A DNA stretch of 64,000 bases from Lojkania enalia (Eukaryota > Ascomycota > Dothideomycetes > Pleosporales), in assembly GCA_010094045.1 (NCBI GenBank), contig ML986735.1, forward strand, positions 26,449 through 90,448. The letters run 5' to 3'. Position numbers and translations under genes: made by a program. Positions 13,681 through 27,590 of the stretch are shown piece after piece. A model generated the notes under the pieces. It was not told the origin of the DNA. It saw only the letters and a list, made by a program, of their open reading frames with translations, and searched no databases. Within the stretch, counting starts at the first letter, position 1; every line of letters starts with the position of its first letter.

Positions 13681-15946
13681 TTTAAATTTACTCCTTTTTA
13701 TCTTAGTAAAACTTCTAAGCCTATATATATTTCGGGACTATAGTATTATTAAGAGCTTGCTAGATATTATATTACTAAAAGATACTAAATTATACTATAT
13801 TATTTAGAGTAAGGATCTACTTAAAAAGCTATTTTACTTAAGTATTAACTAGAGTAGAGGTAATAAAATTGAGAAAGTAAATACTTTTTATAAGAGACTT
13901 ATTAATATAGATATCCGTATTAGTTTTCTAGAGCCTCTAACTATATACAACTAGAGAGCTAACGCTTTATTCTTAATAGGTAGATATACTAATATTCCTA
14001 ATCCTTTTATAATTCTAATATTACTTTTTATAGATATATACTACTCTAAATCTAACTAAATAAGAGCTGCAGCTTACAAGAACTCGAATATATACAGCTA
14101 AAGCTACTAATTAAGCGAAAGCTAAGTTGATAGTTAGAATACTTTCCTTAGAAATAAGAGAAGGGAAGATATAAGCAACGCTTTCCTTAAGCTAAGTATT
14201 TCTTATTCTCTAAATCTTACTTAATAACTTCCTATTAAGGAGAAATATAAGCTCTAAAGAAGTTAAAAATACCTTAAGTTTAAGTAAGTAATTAAAGTAT
14301 TATAAAATAAAAAGAATATAGATTTAAAAGGTTCGGTTTAAAAGCTATAATATAAGAAGTATTAGTTAATAGACGAAGCTCTTTAGAAATATTAGAAAGA
14401 GCAGTCTTATAGGCTAGATAAACCTCTATAATACTATTATAGAATCTTCGACTAATACTAGTTTATAATACTTAAGAGAGATTGTCTAGTAACTAATCTT
14501 TTTAAGGAGGCTACTTTATAAAGTTTTTTAGGCCTTTTAGTTCTATATAACTTAATATTACTACTTAAGAAGACTTTAGAGGTCGAGTTTAGGCCCGGTT
14601 TAAAACGAGATAAGTACTTCTATCTAAAGGTAAAGAAGGAGTCTTAAAATAATAGCGAGACTTCTAATATATACAACTAGAGATATATATATACCTACTA
14701 TAAGTAGAACTAATATAGTAAATATAGATTTACTGAGATATACTTTAAATATAATAAGTAGATCTTTTCTAAGAAGGAATAGAGTATTTACTATCTCTAC
14801 TATTTTAAGGATTTTAATAGCTTCCTAATTTACTTTAATCTTCTTATTTATAGTAGAATCCTTATAACTCTAGGATACTATCCCTACTATCTTAGAGATG
14901 AGAGATTACCGCCTAAGAAACGGATGTATTAGTACCTAAACCGAGCTAAATAGCTAGTCTACTTCTAGAAATATATTAAAGAGCTGGAGAATCGTGAGAG
15001 AAAAGGTAAGAGTATTATAATATACCCTTATCCTAGACTATATTATCTAGAATCCTTCTACTCTACTTTATATTTGCGGTTCTATCTTAATAATATCTAT
15101 AGTATTTCTATAGGGAAGAAGTTAAGAGCAAAGAAGATAGTAAGTAAACGAATTCTACTAAGTAAGAATTAATATATAGTTAGGAAAGAGCGTTTAGAGT
15201 CTTACCTCTTTATTAATAATACGGCTATAATAATAAGGAGCAGTTTATAGTATATATCTAAGACTTTATCTAATAGTATAACGCCTTATTACCTATTAAA
15301 AAGTAGTATCTGGAGTATAAAGAAATAGTTCGGCTCTAAAACGCTACTATTATCTAGTACTAGTAATATAAAAGATAATCTAGTATCTAACCTTAACTTT
15401 ATTATAATAGATAATCTAGTATCTAACCTTAACTTTATTATAATAGATAAGCTGGATATAGACTTTATTATAATAGATAAGCTAGATATAAGTATACAGC
15501 CTTTTTATAAATACGAGATACTAGTCTTAGATCTTACTCTAGAAGGTAAAGAACTCTAGGAGATAATCTAATATACTACGATTAAACTAGAATATAAAAT
15601 AGTTAATAGTTTCTAGAAAACATCTAACTATTTTATACTATTCTATTTAAATAGTATTTAAAAAGGATTGGATTCTACTAGTAGCTATAATACCCTATTA
15701 CTATCTACATTTAATAAAGATCTAATTAACTAGGCAATTCCTCTCCTAAATAATCTAGATCTTAGTAGAATTAAGGCTATAGACCCTATAGAGTTAGATA
15801 ATATATTATAGCCTAATACTTATATAAATACGGCTAGAAAGGTTAATATATAGATCTATAACTTCTACAGCAACTAGAATACCATCTTTAAAAGTCTCGA
15901 TAAGTTATCTAAGTATAATAGTATAATATTAGGTAATAGTATAATA
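13681..15946 (+). pseudogene. DUF3435 (FluG-type) tyrosine recombinase with C2H2 tail, RIP relic
   Basis: One plus-strand frame with stops only at probable Gln codons. Family landmarks in order: IFRDYSIIKSLLDI (about 13727-13768), a RANALFLIGRYTN segment, then AAYKNSNIYS.SY at about 14072-14110, which corresponds to the C-terminal GH.n.dty..Y region carrying the recombinase Tyr. Next come LPIKEKYKL, a long charged helix region, and at about 14680-15100 a C2H2-like segment (GYYPYYLRDERLPPKKRMYQ ... PYPRLYYLESF) in which Cys and His appear as Tyr, as G-to-A/C-to-T mutation would give. A repetitive tail follows to pogo F. DUF3435 proteins include Starship captains and Crypton-like recombinases. 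The N-terminal half is not visible. Family call from memory of conserved motifs. Confidence 0.65.
15373..15490 (+). repeat. 36-bp tandem repeat in the tail of the DUF3435 relic
   Basis: Two perfect 36-bp copies (15373-15408 and 15409-15444), then a 30-bp variant (15445-15474) and a partial copy to 15490. In frame they encode IIIDNLVSNLNF twice and then IIIDKLDIDF, so they are in-phase protein repeats. Confidence 0.85.
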
Positions 15947-17783
15947 ACGTATTTTATAAGCGAGTTGCCTACCTAAGTAAGTCGCCTACTTTTGCTAAGA
16001 AGTTATACCCTACCTACTTACAACACGATGTAGCAACTACCTCAACCTCAATTAATCTATTAAGAAGGTTAGGTATTACTAGCTATCTTAGCTATTAATT
16101 AAGATTAAATTTAGAGCGTATAAAGTATTATAGCTACCTATAGTATCCCCCAAATAACGCTTAAAGACCGACGCGCCGGTAAACCTTTATAACGCGATTA
16201 CGAGCCCAATTTAAAGAAGCTTATAAAGCTAGAAGAATCAACTATAATATAGTATATACTAGACCTATTATCTCGTAGATACCCTCCTATAATCGATAGT
16301 ATACGAGATATAGCTAACCATTTACTTAGAGCTCGCTCTATAGACTAGGTCGGTAAAAACTAGCTAACAAACTTTATTAATCGCATTCCTAAGCTTAAAA
16401 TATACTTCTATCGAAAATACGACTATTAAAGAGCTCTCTATAAGGATCCTAAAGTTATTAGTAGTTGGTTCGACCTAGTACGTAATACTAAAGTAAAGTA
16501 TAGTATTGCTAATAATAATATCTATAATTTCGACGAAACGGGCTTCTAGATAGGTATTATATCTACTAGTAAAGTAGTTACTAGTACTAAGCTATCAGCT
16601 AGTCGACTAAAATTACTACAGCTAGATAATTATAAGTAGGTAATAGTTATTTAGGTTATTAGCGCTCGCGGTAATACTATCCTACTATTTATTATCTTTA
16701 CTAGTAAGTAGCACTTCTCTACATAGTATCAGGGCGATAATATACTATCTAGAGGAGTAATTACGCTAAGTAATAGTAGATAGATAAATAATAAGCTCGC
16801 GATTAAATAGCTAGAGTATTTTAATTAGTATATAAAGTAGCGTATAGCAGGCGCTTATTGTCTACTAGTTATTAATAGCTATAAGAGCTATAGGTCTACT
16901 AAGTTTTAGCTGCTCTATAAAGAGAAGGATATTATTCTATTATATATGCCGGTATATTTATCGTATCTACTATAGCCTTTAGATGTAGACTACTTCTTAC
17001 TATTAAAGAAAGTATATAGGCGCAAGATTGATAAGCTTATATAAGCTAGTATCTACTATATTATAAAGCTTAACTTTCTACCAACCTTTCATACAGCATA
17101 TTAGTATTCTATTACTAAGGCTAATATATGCGTAAGCTTTCGAGGTACTAGTCTAGTACTATATAATCCTAATATAGTACTATTAAAACTCGATATTAAG
17201 CTTTATACTCTATTACTACTACCAGCAGCTAGTTACCTCTAAGAGTTAAAAATACCAACTAACGCTGTCGAACTAGGGTCTTAAATAATACTAATTTAAG
17301 ACTATATTACTAGGTATTAGAATAGCTTACCTACTACAATTAATAATTCTCTTAATTTACTTGCTAAAGGTGCTACGCAGATAGCTTATTTATGTGTACT
17401 ATTTTAACGTTAGGTTAGTTAGCTTTAGAAAGTAAATAAGGCTCTATCGCAGCATAAAAAGCGATTAAAAAAGGTTCTATAGAAGTAAGATAGCCTTACT
17501 AAGGCTGAAGCTGCTGAGATAGCTGCTTAAAAGGAGGTAGATAAGCAGCTAGAGGATAAAATACACGTAGGTAGGAAGTGCAGAAAAGCAGGCACGCTAT
17601 ACTAGAAGCACTACAGCTACTATAGCAAGCCTAGACATAATACTAGAACTTATATAGTAGTAGATAAATAGTATATCTATCTCCTATTAAATTATTATAG
17701 TAATACCTGTAGGCGTTATCGCGATATACGCTTCTAAATATAGAGATGGCTAATAAGGTAGGCGACTTATTTATAAAATATAT
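15947..17783 (+). mobile_element. Fot1/pogo-type DNA transposon F (1837 bp)
   Basis: Close relative of E with TA duplications at 15945-15946 and 17784-17785. The left end starts ACGTATTTTATAAGCGAGTT. Plus-strand transposase at about 16040-17670: NFDETGF (first Asp intact), INSYKSYR (second Asp now Asn), QPLDVDYF (third Asp intact), then a basic tail and a degraded HYSYYSKPRHNTRTY zinc-knuckle-like end. TAG stops are fewer than in E, so this is the better-preserved copy, but the second catalytic Asp is lost. Confidence 0.9.
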
Positions 17784-19605
17784 TAAAGGATAAGGCGATT
17801 AATTAATTAAATAGCTTTCTTCTATTCTAAAGTATTAAATTCTAAGGCGTAGATTATAAGTTGTTTTATTTAAAATAGATAGACTCTAGACTTTACTTTT
17901 TATTTTTTAAATATTTTAAAGCGTAGATTTTATAGTATAGAGTTTATTATAATAGGATTTTAGATATATATAATACTTATATTACCTCTTTTTACTCTTA
18001 GACTCTTTATTAGTCTTTTAATTATAGAGTCTGTTAAATTGCTTTTCGTAATATTTATACGTCCTATCTATAGTTAAAATTAATAAAGAAGACGATTTAC
18101 TAATAATTTTAGGGAAGAGGCTAATAAACGGCCTTAGCTACAACTAGACTATCTGCTATAGTTGTCGGCCTAAATCTAGGCTAAGTAGTTAAGTTAGTTT
18201 AAATAAAGAGATTAGCTATTTAAGAATATTTAATCTCTATTATATAACTACTATTTTAATTGTAATATCTTACGTAGATTAATCGCCTTATAAATGCGGG
18301 AAAATGTTAAATAAGATAAAGGAGTTAAAGGCTTAACTACTTTTTCTAATTAGTATAAAGCCTAGATAATAAATTTCTACTCTAATAAACGTAGAAGAAA
18401 AGACCTAGAATTCTATATTATATAATATCCTACAGCCCTCTTATAGAGAGATAAGTTGTTATATTATAGCTTTCTAAAAAATAAAGTATTAACCTTAAAG
18501 TACAATTCTAGAAGAATTAATATTAATAATATTAGAAAATCTTATTCCTTAACCTAGTAAGGAGTAGACTAATAACGATATTATAATAGTTTCTAGTATA
18601 CTTTTTATTTATTAGTAGTAGTATAATATTACTATTCTATTCCTAAATAATTTATATATTTATTTAAATATAGAACTATATTTACTATTAGCTTAAATAG
18701 TATCCGGGCCTACTAATATAGAACTTTTAGAACTATTATTTTACAACTATTTTAGTAGATACTATAGATACGCTAAAAAAGATTGTATTAGTCTATTTTA
18801 GGTAAATATTAAAGGTAGTTAAATACTAACTAGACTAAATTTATATATAAAGTATAGTCCCTATAATCGACCTAACTCCTATAATAAGGTTTATCTTCTA
18901 TATTTTAATATATATAAAAGTGTAGCCGCCCTTTTTAAGTAGTATAAAATTAGTTAGTTTAAGATAGAGGTAATTATTTAGACTACTATAAAATAGGTAA
19001 AATATAGCTTTAATTAGTATATAACAGGTCTCTCTAAATACTATAAGATATTTAAGAGTAAAATAATTAAGATTATAAGAATTGTATTTAAAGGGCCTAA
19101 TATTTAGTTTAAGTATACTATTCTATATTTAGAGAAGATACTTGGGAACTTAGAAGAGCTGTAGAGTTTTATAGATTTCTAGAAATTTGTAGATTAGTAG
19201 TATATAGTATCTAACACCTTCTTAGACCTAGGGTATAATTATACCGTTCTATAGAGGTTAGAATATCCTATTTTCGCCTAACTAAAGGCGTTAAATAATA
19301 TAACTAAAGTTAAAGATATTAACCTATATATATAGATTAGATATACCTAAGAACTAGGTTTAATATAGCTTAGAATAATATCTCTTTCTAAGTTGCCGGA
19401 CACCCCCTATAATTAGATAAATTATAGGTACTTTATCTTTATAGCTATTTTAATCTCGTATTAATATCTATATATATATAATTCTATAGAAATTTTATAA
19501 AATAGCTACTTATTAACTATCTACTTCCCTTATACCTAAAAATTATGTTGTCGCCTTTTTACCTACTTACTAAAAAGCCTTTTTCTTATTATAAATCGAT
19601 CCTGA
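17784..19605 (+). pseudogene. Unidentified RIP-degraded coding relic
   Basis: From about 18900 to 19480 a plus-strand frame stays open apart from TAG/TAA: NLEELQSFIDFQKFVDQQY, LGYNYTVLQRLEYPIFAQL, then RYTQELGLIQLRIISLSKLP. Part of the region before it (18300-18880) also looks like mutated coding sequence. The family is not recognised; no TIR or LTR was found, so this could be a host gene or a transposon fragment. 17784-18300 holds nothing I can interpret. Confidence 0.4.
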
Positions 19606-20660
19606 TAACGTATAGTATAAGCGAGCTAATTACCTAAGTAAGCTGATTATAATACTAAAACTCTACTAAAATCGTAATAATTATATTTTATAGTATTATA
19701 CTACAACTAACAACTATAGAATTAATTTAGAAAAAAGTTAGAATATAGCTTATATTCTAAGCTCTTTAATAAGATATAATACTAACTATACGTTATATTA
19801 TATTAATTTATAATATCTTCTAAAGTATACTTAGTATATAAAGGCGAAGAACAGCTCTATAATATAATTACTAGCCTAATTTAATAAAGCTTAGTAAGAC
19901 TAAAGAGTAGGTAATTATTTAGTATATATTAGATCTAGATATAAGAGAATTTCTACTACAGCTTACTACTATTTAAGATATAGCTAATTTACTACTAGTT
20001 ATATACTCTACTAGCTAGGTTAGAAAGAACTGGGTAGAGAACTTTATTAAACGTACGCCTAAGCTTAAAGTTAAATTTAATTAAAAGTATAACTATTTAA
20101 GAGCTAAATATAAGAATTCTAAGGTTATAAAAGGCTGGTTCTACTTTATATAGAATATAAAGGCTAAGTATAGTATTATTAACAAAGATATATATAACTT
20201 TAATAAATTAAGCTTTATAATAGATGTAATATTAATAGAAGTAGTAGTTACTAGCTCTAAGAGATAGAATTAACTAAAGCAGCTCTAGCTAGGTAATTAT
20301 AAGTAGACTATAGTTATCTAGGGTATTAACGTAATAGGATAGATAATACTATCTTTTATTATTTTTATAGGCATCTACTACCTCTCTATATAGTATAAAA
20401 AAGATAATATTCTACTAACCTAGGCTATATAGGTTACTAATAACAGCTAGATAATAAATAATATTAGTATTAAGTAGTTAAAGCACTTTAATATATATAT
20501 AAAAGATTATACTATTAGTATATATTAATTACTAATTCTTAATAGCTATAAGAGCTATAACTTACTTAAATTTAGGCAGCTCTATAAGAAAAAGAATATT
20601 ATTACTCTTTATATACCTCTATATTTATTATATCTACTATAGCTATTAGATATAGGTTAT

Positions 20661-21200
20661 TGTTACTAACCTATATGCCGCTGGTATATGTAACAACCGC
20701 CGTTGCAGTCGTACGCGCGCCGGGGCCTTATTTATATTAGGTTAGTTAGAGGTGGTAGCTTTAGTAATAAGAGAGTATTAGGTTCGCCGGTTCTTCGAAT
20801 GTAACAAGTATATTTAGAAGTCTAATAGAGTAATAAGATAAATCTGCGAGAATAACTACGAAAGATTTAATTTTAGAAGGAAATCTCCCCTTCTTATATA
20901 GTTAAGTCTAAAACCGCCAAGCCTAGCTTATTAGGTCTGTTAGGTCTATCAGGTCCATTCTGCTATACCTGATACTTCTGCTATAGTTATATATATAGGT
21001 TGTGCTATACTTTATCGTCCAACTAATTATCTCCCTAGTTCCCGCAGTCCTACTACTTACTATCTAATAACTGGTTCCTAACATGCTTCTACCTATTGTT
21101 ACCCTGTTAGTCCTCGTCTGAGTCGACCTCTATAGTAGCTGATATTAGATTAAGCCCTAGCTATAAAGGCGGTGCCTCTTAGCGTTCTATATTTATAACA
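20661..21200 (-). repeat. 3' LTR of gypsy L
   Basis: Starts TGTTACTAACC and ends TTTATAACA; aligns end to end with 27591-28130. It holds a GC-rich patch near 20710 (GTACGCGCGCCGGGG) that is shared by both LTRs and escaped RIP. Confidence 0.92.
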
Positions 21201-21438
21201 CCTACTCCCCCTTCTATAGGTTCGTCCCGAAGCTCTTTAATCTATTATCTTATCTATTCCGTCTAAATATAGTATCCTACTATTACGGGTAGTTTATTCC
21301 AGCTTCTAATACACTCGGTATAGGTATACTACAAGGCCGCGTCTATATTTTTCTATTCTAGAGTCGGTACTTTATATATTCCGGTGGGTCCTACTTAGCT
21401 CGCGAGTATAGCCCTATTCTTCTTCTTTTTCTTCTACT

Positions 21439-22163
21439 ATGCTAAAGGTCCAGCGCGAAAACACTTCTACCTACAACTATCGTACTAGTTACTTAATTCT
21501 TTCTTTAGGCGTTATAATAGATTCGTCTTACTATTATTTAAACTGTTAGTCTGCGAACCGCAACTATTACAGTAATATTACCCTTTCTTCCGCATGTAGA
21601 GAATATTTTTCTCGGGGTCTATCCTACGATCTTTCTCTAACCGAGAGTACCCTTCGCCGTTTCCTAGCGAACATGTCGAAGGCTTATAAGAAGTCTACCT
21701 CTACCTATCGAGATTTCGTGGCTGCTAAGAAAGAGGAGATTTATTATCTTAAGAAATCTGCGCGTTACTATCAGGCGGCTCTTTCTTATCTAGAATACGC
21801 TAAGAGACACGTCTATTCTCTAGAGGAGTACGGTTTAGATCTTGGGAAATAAGAGGTGAAGTTAATAGAAGAGTAGGAGAAGTTGGAGGAAGAAGAGAGG
21901 AGGTCCGCTAGGTCCGAGGCACCCTCTACTATCGCTCTGAGTTCTGTATAAGAGGCTTCTTCTATATTACTACCGCTATTACTTCCTAACTAGGCTTTAC
22001 TTAATAATCTATTATTCTAGCCCTCTAGTAAAACTCCTTTAGCTTTATAGTGCAGTTAGTTAGGTTCTGCACTAGTTCCTATAAACTTTCCTCCTATAGG
22101 TATCCTTCCTACTTTACTAGATACTTCCACTAACGTCTAAATCGCTTTTTTACCAATATATAT
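21439..22163 (+). pseudogene. Antisense accessory ORF of gypsy L
   Basis: Runs opposite to gag-pol, from ATG at 21439. The first 136 codons contain a single stop (TAG near 21532), then TAA at 21850-21852 after ...SLEEYGLDLGK, and later TAG/TAA only, never TGA. The protein is helical and charged (EIYYLKKSARYYQAAL, KLIEE, EKLEEEERR). Beyond about 22030 it overlaps the chromodomain in antisense, so that part may be only a shadow. Having one stop in 136 codons of AT-rich RIP-mutated sequence argues for real coding capacity in the unmutated element. Function unknown. Confidence 0.5.
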
Positions 22164-25100
22164 TCTACTTTATATTTCTATTCTAGTTCTATATTAATAC
22201 TTTCCTATAGTAGTACGTCGTCTGGTACTAGTTCTAGTTTTAACTTGTGAAATACCGGGTGTATTTTTATCTTACTTAGTAGCCTTAGTTTGAAATTTAT
22301 AGGTCTAACCTATTCTTTAATTAGAAATGGTCCTATTCTCTTATAATCTAATTTCTTCGTAGGTCTCTTAGTCTTTAAGTTTTTTGTTGATAGGAAAACT
22401 TTACCCCCCTCCTTAAAGGTTAGTCCCTTAATCCTTATCTTATTAGCCTATTCTACTATCTTAAGGTTTCTTAACTGGATTTTTTCTTTAAGTTGATTAT
22501 AGATTTCTTCTATTTCTTTAGCTTTTCGGTCTACTATTAGGACTAGAGGTTTTTTCTCGTCCTATTCCTAATACGTAATAGCTTTCCGTCTATAGTTAGC
22601 TTTAAAGGGTATAGTCCCTATAGTATTCTAGATTATTCTATTATAGGCTATTTATACTGTAGGTAATAATTTAACCTAATTGTTTTATTGTTTATTAATA
22701 TACATCCTTAAATATGTTTCTAAGCTCTAGTTAACTCGTTCCGTCTAACTATCTATCTGTAGGTAGAAGCTGGTTAACATCTATTATTAGATTTCTATCT
22801 TTTCTATCTATCCCTACCAGTATTTAGATGTAAACAACTTGTTTCTATCTAAAGTAATATATTTTAGAACTCTATACTCCGTAAATACTATATATAATAA
22901 CTTATACGCTAGTTCGGGTGCTATTATTATCTCTAATACTAGTCTAAAGTGCGTATATTTTGTTAACCGATCTACTACGTTTATAATTGTATTACATCTT
23001 CTTCCTAACCCTAGTTCTACTAACTCTAGTAACTTAGTTACAAAGTCAATTATAATCTATTTCTATAGTCCTTTAGGTGCTTCTAGCAGCTGTAAGAATC
23101 TATAAGGCCTATACTTCGTAGCCTTATTCTTTCCGCATTCTAAATACTTATTTAGTATATCTTATACTTTCTTTCTTGCGTTAGTAAGAGTAAAGCTCTT
23201 CCTTAGCCTTCGCTCTGTTTCTACTACTCCTAAGTATCCCTATTCTAACAATTTGTATAATTCTTTTATTATCTACTTTTATACGTATAGATATATATAT
23301 AGTTATTTCTAAATTATATTTTTAATTACTTTTACTTTACTATTACTTATTAGATATCATTCTACTATCTATATATCTCTTAACTTCTATTACTAGGTTT
23401 ACTTTAGCGTAGTTAGTCTTATAATCTAGGCGACTCGTGGGTAGTTATATATAAGAGATCTATCTAATTTCTATTTTAGGATCGCGTCTCTTTTATACTT
23501 TTCTTTGGTTATATAGTTAGCTCTACAACTTAGTGTATCTGCAGCTGTATTTTCTAACCCTTTCTAGTGCGTTATTTTAAAGTTGTAGTCTACTAACTAT
23601 TCTGCCTATTATATTTATCTTTCTATAAGTTCCTTTATTATTATAAAGTATATAAGGTTTTTATAGTCTATCTAGACTTCGAATAGGTATTTAGTTCCTA
23701 CTAGATATACTCGCTATTCTTTTAACGCTTTAACTATTACTAACAGTTCTTTATTATATACGTTGTAGTTAAGTTCTTCTAGTTTTATTTTTCTTGAAAA
23801 GTAGGCTTGTAGTCTCTACTTTCTATTTTTATCTTACTAGCTTAAGCAAGCGCCTATTACTTTATCTAAAGCATTAGTTTCTACTTAGAATTACTTCTCT
23901 AGGTCTAGCATTCTTAGCATTAATACTAAAGTAAAGTAAGCTTTTAGTTCTTTAAAGGCTTTTTACTATACTTCTTACTACTTAAACCCCTTCTCTTTTT
24001 TAATAATCTCTATTAAGGGTGCTACTACTCTAGAGTACCCGCTTATAAATTTCCTGTAGAAATTCGCGAAGCTTAGGAAAGACTAGACTTATTTAACTAA
24101 GGTAGATACTAGCTATTCTAGTATCGCTTTAACCTTTTCTTATTCTATCTTAATACTATCTCTAGATATCTGGAATCCTAGGAACTCTATTCCTATCTTA
24201 TAAAACTCGCATTTCTCCGGGGCTATAAGTAACTTATACTCCTACAGTTTCGCTAGTACTTTTCTAACGTGTTCTTTATACTCTCTTAGCAATCCTTTTA
24301 TATAGACTAGAATATCGTCTAGGTATACTGTTATGAATACATCTAAGTATTCTCTTAATACGTTATTTATAACTGCTTAGAAGGTTACTAGTATATTTAT
24401 AAGTTTAAATAGTATTACTAAGTATTTAAAAAGACCTTCTCTTATTTTAAATGCTGTTTTCTATTCGTAGCCCTTCTTTATCCGAATTTAGTAGTATTCT
24501 TCTCTTATATTAAACTTTATAAACTACTTAGCTTCTTACAATTAACTTATAAGTTCTGTTATCCTAGGTAATAGGTATCTGTTTTTCTTAGTTATATTAT
24601 TTAGCTGTCTATAGTCTACGTATAACCTTAGTTTACTATTTTTCTTAGGTACGAATAGTATTAGTAATACTATTTTACTCTAGTTCGGTTATATATACTT
24701 TCTTGCTAAATTCTTTTAGATATACTTCCTAAGTTCTTCTCTTTATTCTTAGTTTAAGTCGTATATTAGACCAGGTTTTAGCTTCTTTTTATCCTCGATA
24801 ATGATTTTATAGTTATATTCCTTATACTTAGGTAACCCTCTATTCTCTACTTCTTTATATAGCCCTATAAATTTGCTGTAATCTCTTTAGATTTTCTAGA
24901 GTATACTATCGTCCTATAGTTCTTTACGTACTTTTTAAACTACGATAATACCTAGTATCTATTTTATCTTCTTAAGATATCTTACTATTATAGCTGCTGA
25001 TACTCTCTATATTAACTATAGACCTGAAAGATGCTTTACCTTATACTATCCTACTACCCATTCCATCTTAGATCGGCTCTATAGCCTATAAACTATCCCT

Positions 25101-26628
25101 TACTACTAATCTACTCTAGAATTATATTTGGCTAGCTAGTTTATACCTAGTAATATGTTAAATTTTCCTAGGTTTATAATATTAATGCTCCTTATATTAG
25201 TATATCCTATAATGTTAAGCGCTTACTTCTTAGTTTCTATTAATATAACTCCTCCGCTATAGTCTATTAGCTTATTATCTACTAGGTATATCGTGTAAGG
25301 TACTACTTTTTCCCTCTACTCTATATTATTCTCGTAAACCTATTACGCCGATATAAACGTGTTTAAAGTTCTACTATTAAGTAGTACTCTAAGCTTCCTC
25401 CTGTCAAACTCTACTCAGAGTACTATATATAAAAGTACTATACTAGTAACCCTTCTAACAGCTTTCTTACCCGGTTTCTTAATATAGCTATCACCTTAGG
25501 GGCTGCTTAGTTTTTTAACTAAGGTAGGAAGGACCCTACCTTCTCCTTTTCTCCTCTATATAGTGGATATCTATCTATACTATACCTTATCTATAGTTCT
25601 TAGGCGTAAGCAGCCTTTGCTTGCTTACTATATATCTTATACTTCTATCCTAAGAAATACTATTACTATTCGATTAGTCGGTGGTTTTTATTTAATTCTC
25701 GCCATCTAAATACCCTAAATATATTTTAGTAGTACTAGTATTCAACTATATATTATTTCCAGCTTAGTACTTTATATTCCTCTAAATATATATTGTCCTC
25801 GGGACGCTTCTCCTCCTTAGGTATACTTACTCCCGTTGTCTTATAAGCTGTGATGTTGAGTTATCCTCTAACGTCTCCCTATATCTCTCTTACTTCTAAG
25901 ACTACCTTCCTTAGCTCTTTAGTTTCTATAACGATTTTACTAAGCTGGTATAGATACTCTATTCTAAAGTAAATTAGACTTCCGTAAATCTAATAGTACC
26001 CGTTTTCTACGTAATCTTCTATTTTATCTTAAGATAGTAAGATTCTTAATAACAATTCTATATCTATCTTTAGCTACACTTCTAGCTTTATTTTAATGCT
26101 CTTATATATCTAGCAGTTGTTCTGATAATAGCTGGCCTAATCTTTTTTACAGCTGTTCTTATAGGGTAGCGTATATTTCCCTTTCTTACCTTTTACTAGT
26201 TCTATAGGGTAGCCTTAGTATATCTCTTATATATACTCGAATATTTCTTCGTTTATAACCTTTCCTACTAACTTTACTATAGCTTTTAGTACGTCTTAAC
26301 TGTCTCGGAATATTACTTCTTTAAATAGGACGTTTTAGTATTTTTAGGGGTATAACCTTATCTAGTATATTTTATTATAGATCCAGCACTTCTTTTACTT
26401 TATTCTTTCTAGGATGGTCGTACTATTAAGTTCTAATATTCCTGGTAGATACTCTATACGTTTAATAACTACCGCTGCCCTTTTTAGCTGTAACTAATAA
26501 TTACTTTCTTCTTTTACTGAACGGTACGTCTCGCATCTATTATTTATATAATACGTCTAGTACTATACTAGTTAGTATTTATTAGTAGGTTGCGTAGTTA
26601 TTATTTAGGCTTCCTTCTTCTTATTTAG
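22030..26628 (-). pseudogene. L pol: protease/RT/RNase H/integrase/chromodomain with nonsense codons
   Basis: The RT active site at 24314-24325 reads YLDD followed by ILVY and is intact. The integrase C-terminus reads GPFLIKE and KIHPVFHKLKLE near 22230-22330. The chromodomain at about 22030-22170 reads YKVEYILVKKRF, then WKYLVK and EGYLWEES, interrupted by TAG at Trp positions. Copies DNA from the element's RNA and integrates it; the chromodomain would direct integration to heterochromatin. Boundaries between protease and RT were not resolved. Confidence 0.8.
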
Positions 26629-27549
26629 ATATTCTTTCGTATAGTACCCTTTTTATCTATATAGAAGGCACGCTCCCTCTTTAAGCCTTTCTTTCTTAAG
26701 ATTGCTCATCCTTGATCGTTGGTAGTTCTTTCTCTTATCCTTTTCAACTTTTCTAAGGACTATTAGATTACCATCCTATAGCGCCGTCTTACTTTCTTTT
26801 CTTACTAGCACGAATATCTGCGGCTAAAATCTTTTCTCTATCTCTTACTCGTACTAATAGTTATTAATCCTAACCACCAATTTAATCATTTCTAATAATT
26901 CGGTTGGCCTTTCTTCTCTAGCTAGGTCATCCTTAACCTTATCCTTAAGACCTTTATAGAAGATTCCTACTAATATACTATCGTCCTATCCTAGTCTAGC
27001 GCTAAGTCTCTGGAATTCTGTAGTATAATCCGTTACCCTCTTAGTCTAGGTTAGCCTTAGTAGCTTCCTTTATACTTTCTATTTTACGTCTACTTCTCCG
27101 AAGACGTTCCGGACCTTATCTTTAAATCCTTCCTAGCTCTTAAAGAGTTCATCTATAGATTCTCTAGTCTTCTTTATATTGCCTCTATTCTCCAGCCAGT
27201 CTACTATAAATGGTTTGGCTTATACTAGCGGTGTCTCTTCTATATTTATTATTATAGCTAAGATCTTATCCTTATCTAAGAAGAAGGTCGTACTGTTAAA
27301 CCTAAAGTACAGCTCTATTAATATAAGAAAAGGGTTAACATATTCTTTCTTACTATTAAACTTCTTTAGTAAAGCTATCTTAGCTTATACTTATTATTTT
27401 ACTTTAGCTAGGTCGGCTCTAGCTGCGGCTAGCTTGTATTATATCTATATAATACGGGTTTCCTATTCCTATACTTTCTATACTATAGCTTCCTCTAAAG
27501 CTTATAGCCTTTAGGTTATTGTAACTTAACTTTACGATGTAGTAGACAT
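26629..27549 (-). pseudogene. L gag with RIP-destroyed zinc knuckle
   Basis: Nucleocapsid/capsid protein. ATG at 27549, then a coiled N-terminus and a retrotransposon-gag core containing EYVNPFLILIELYF, FLDKDKILAII and FYKGLKDKVKDDLA. The zinc knuckle at 26629-26670 has C-x2-C-x4-H-x4-C spacing, but three of four ligands now read Tyr (second Cys, His, last Cys), exactly what G-to-A on the coding strand gives. Stops are TAA/TAG at Gln codons. Confidence 0.8.
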
Positions 27550-27590
27550 CTTTAGATAGTTCCTATTCTCTCAACGTTAGGTAGTTATTA

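Noticed and set aside
27179..27514. 111-codon plus-strand ORF in the AT-rich block
   Set aside because: Antisense to gag of gypsy L, which is recognisable on the minus strand.
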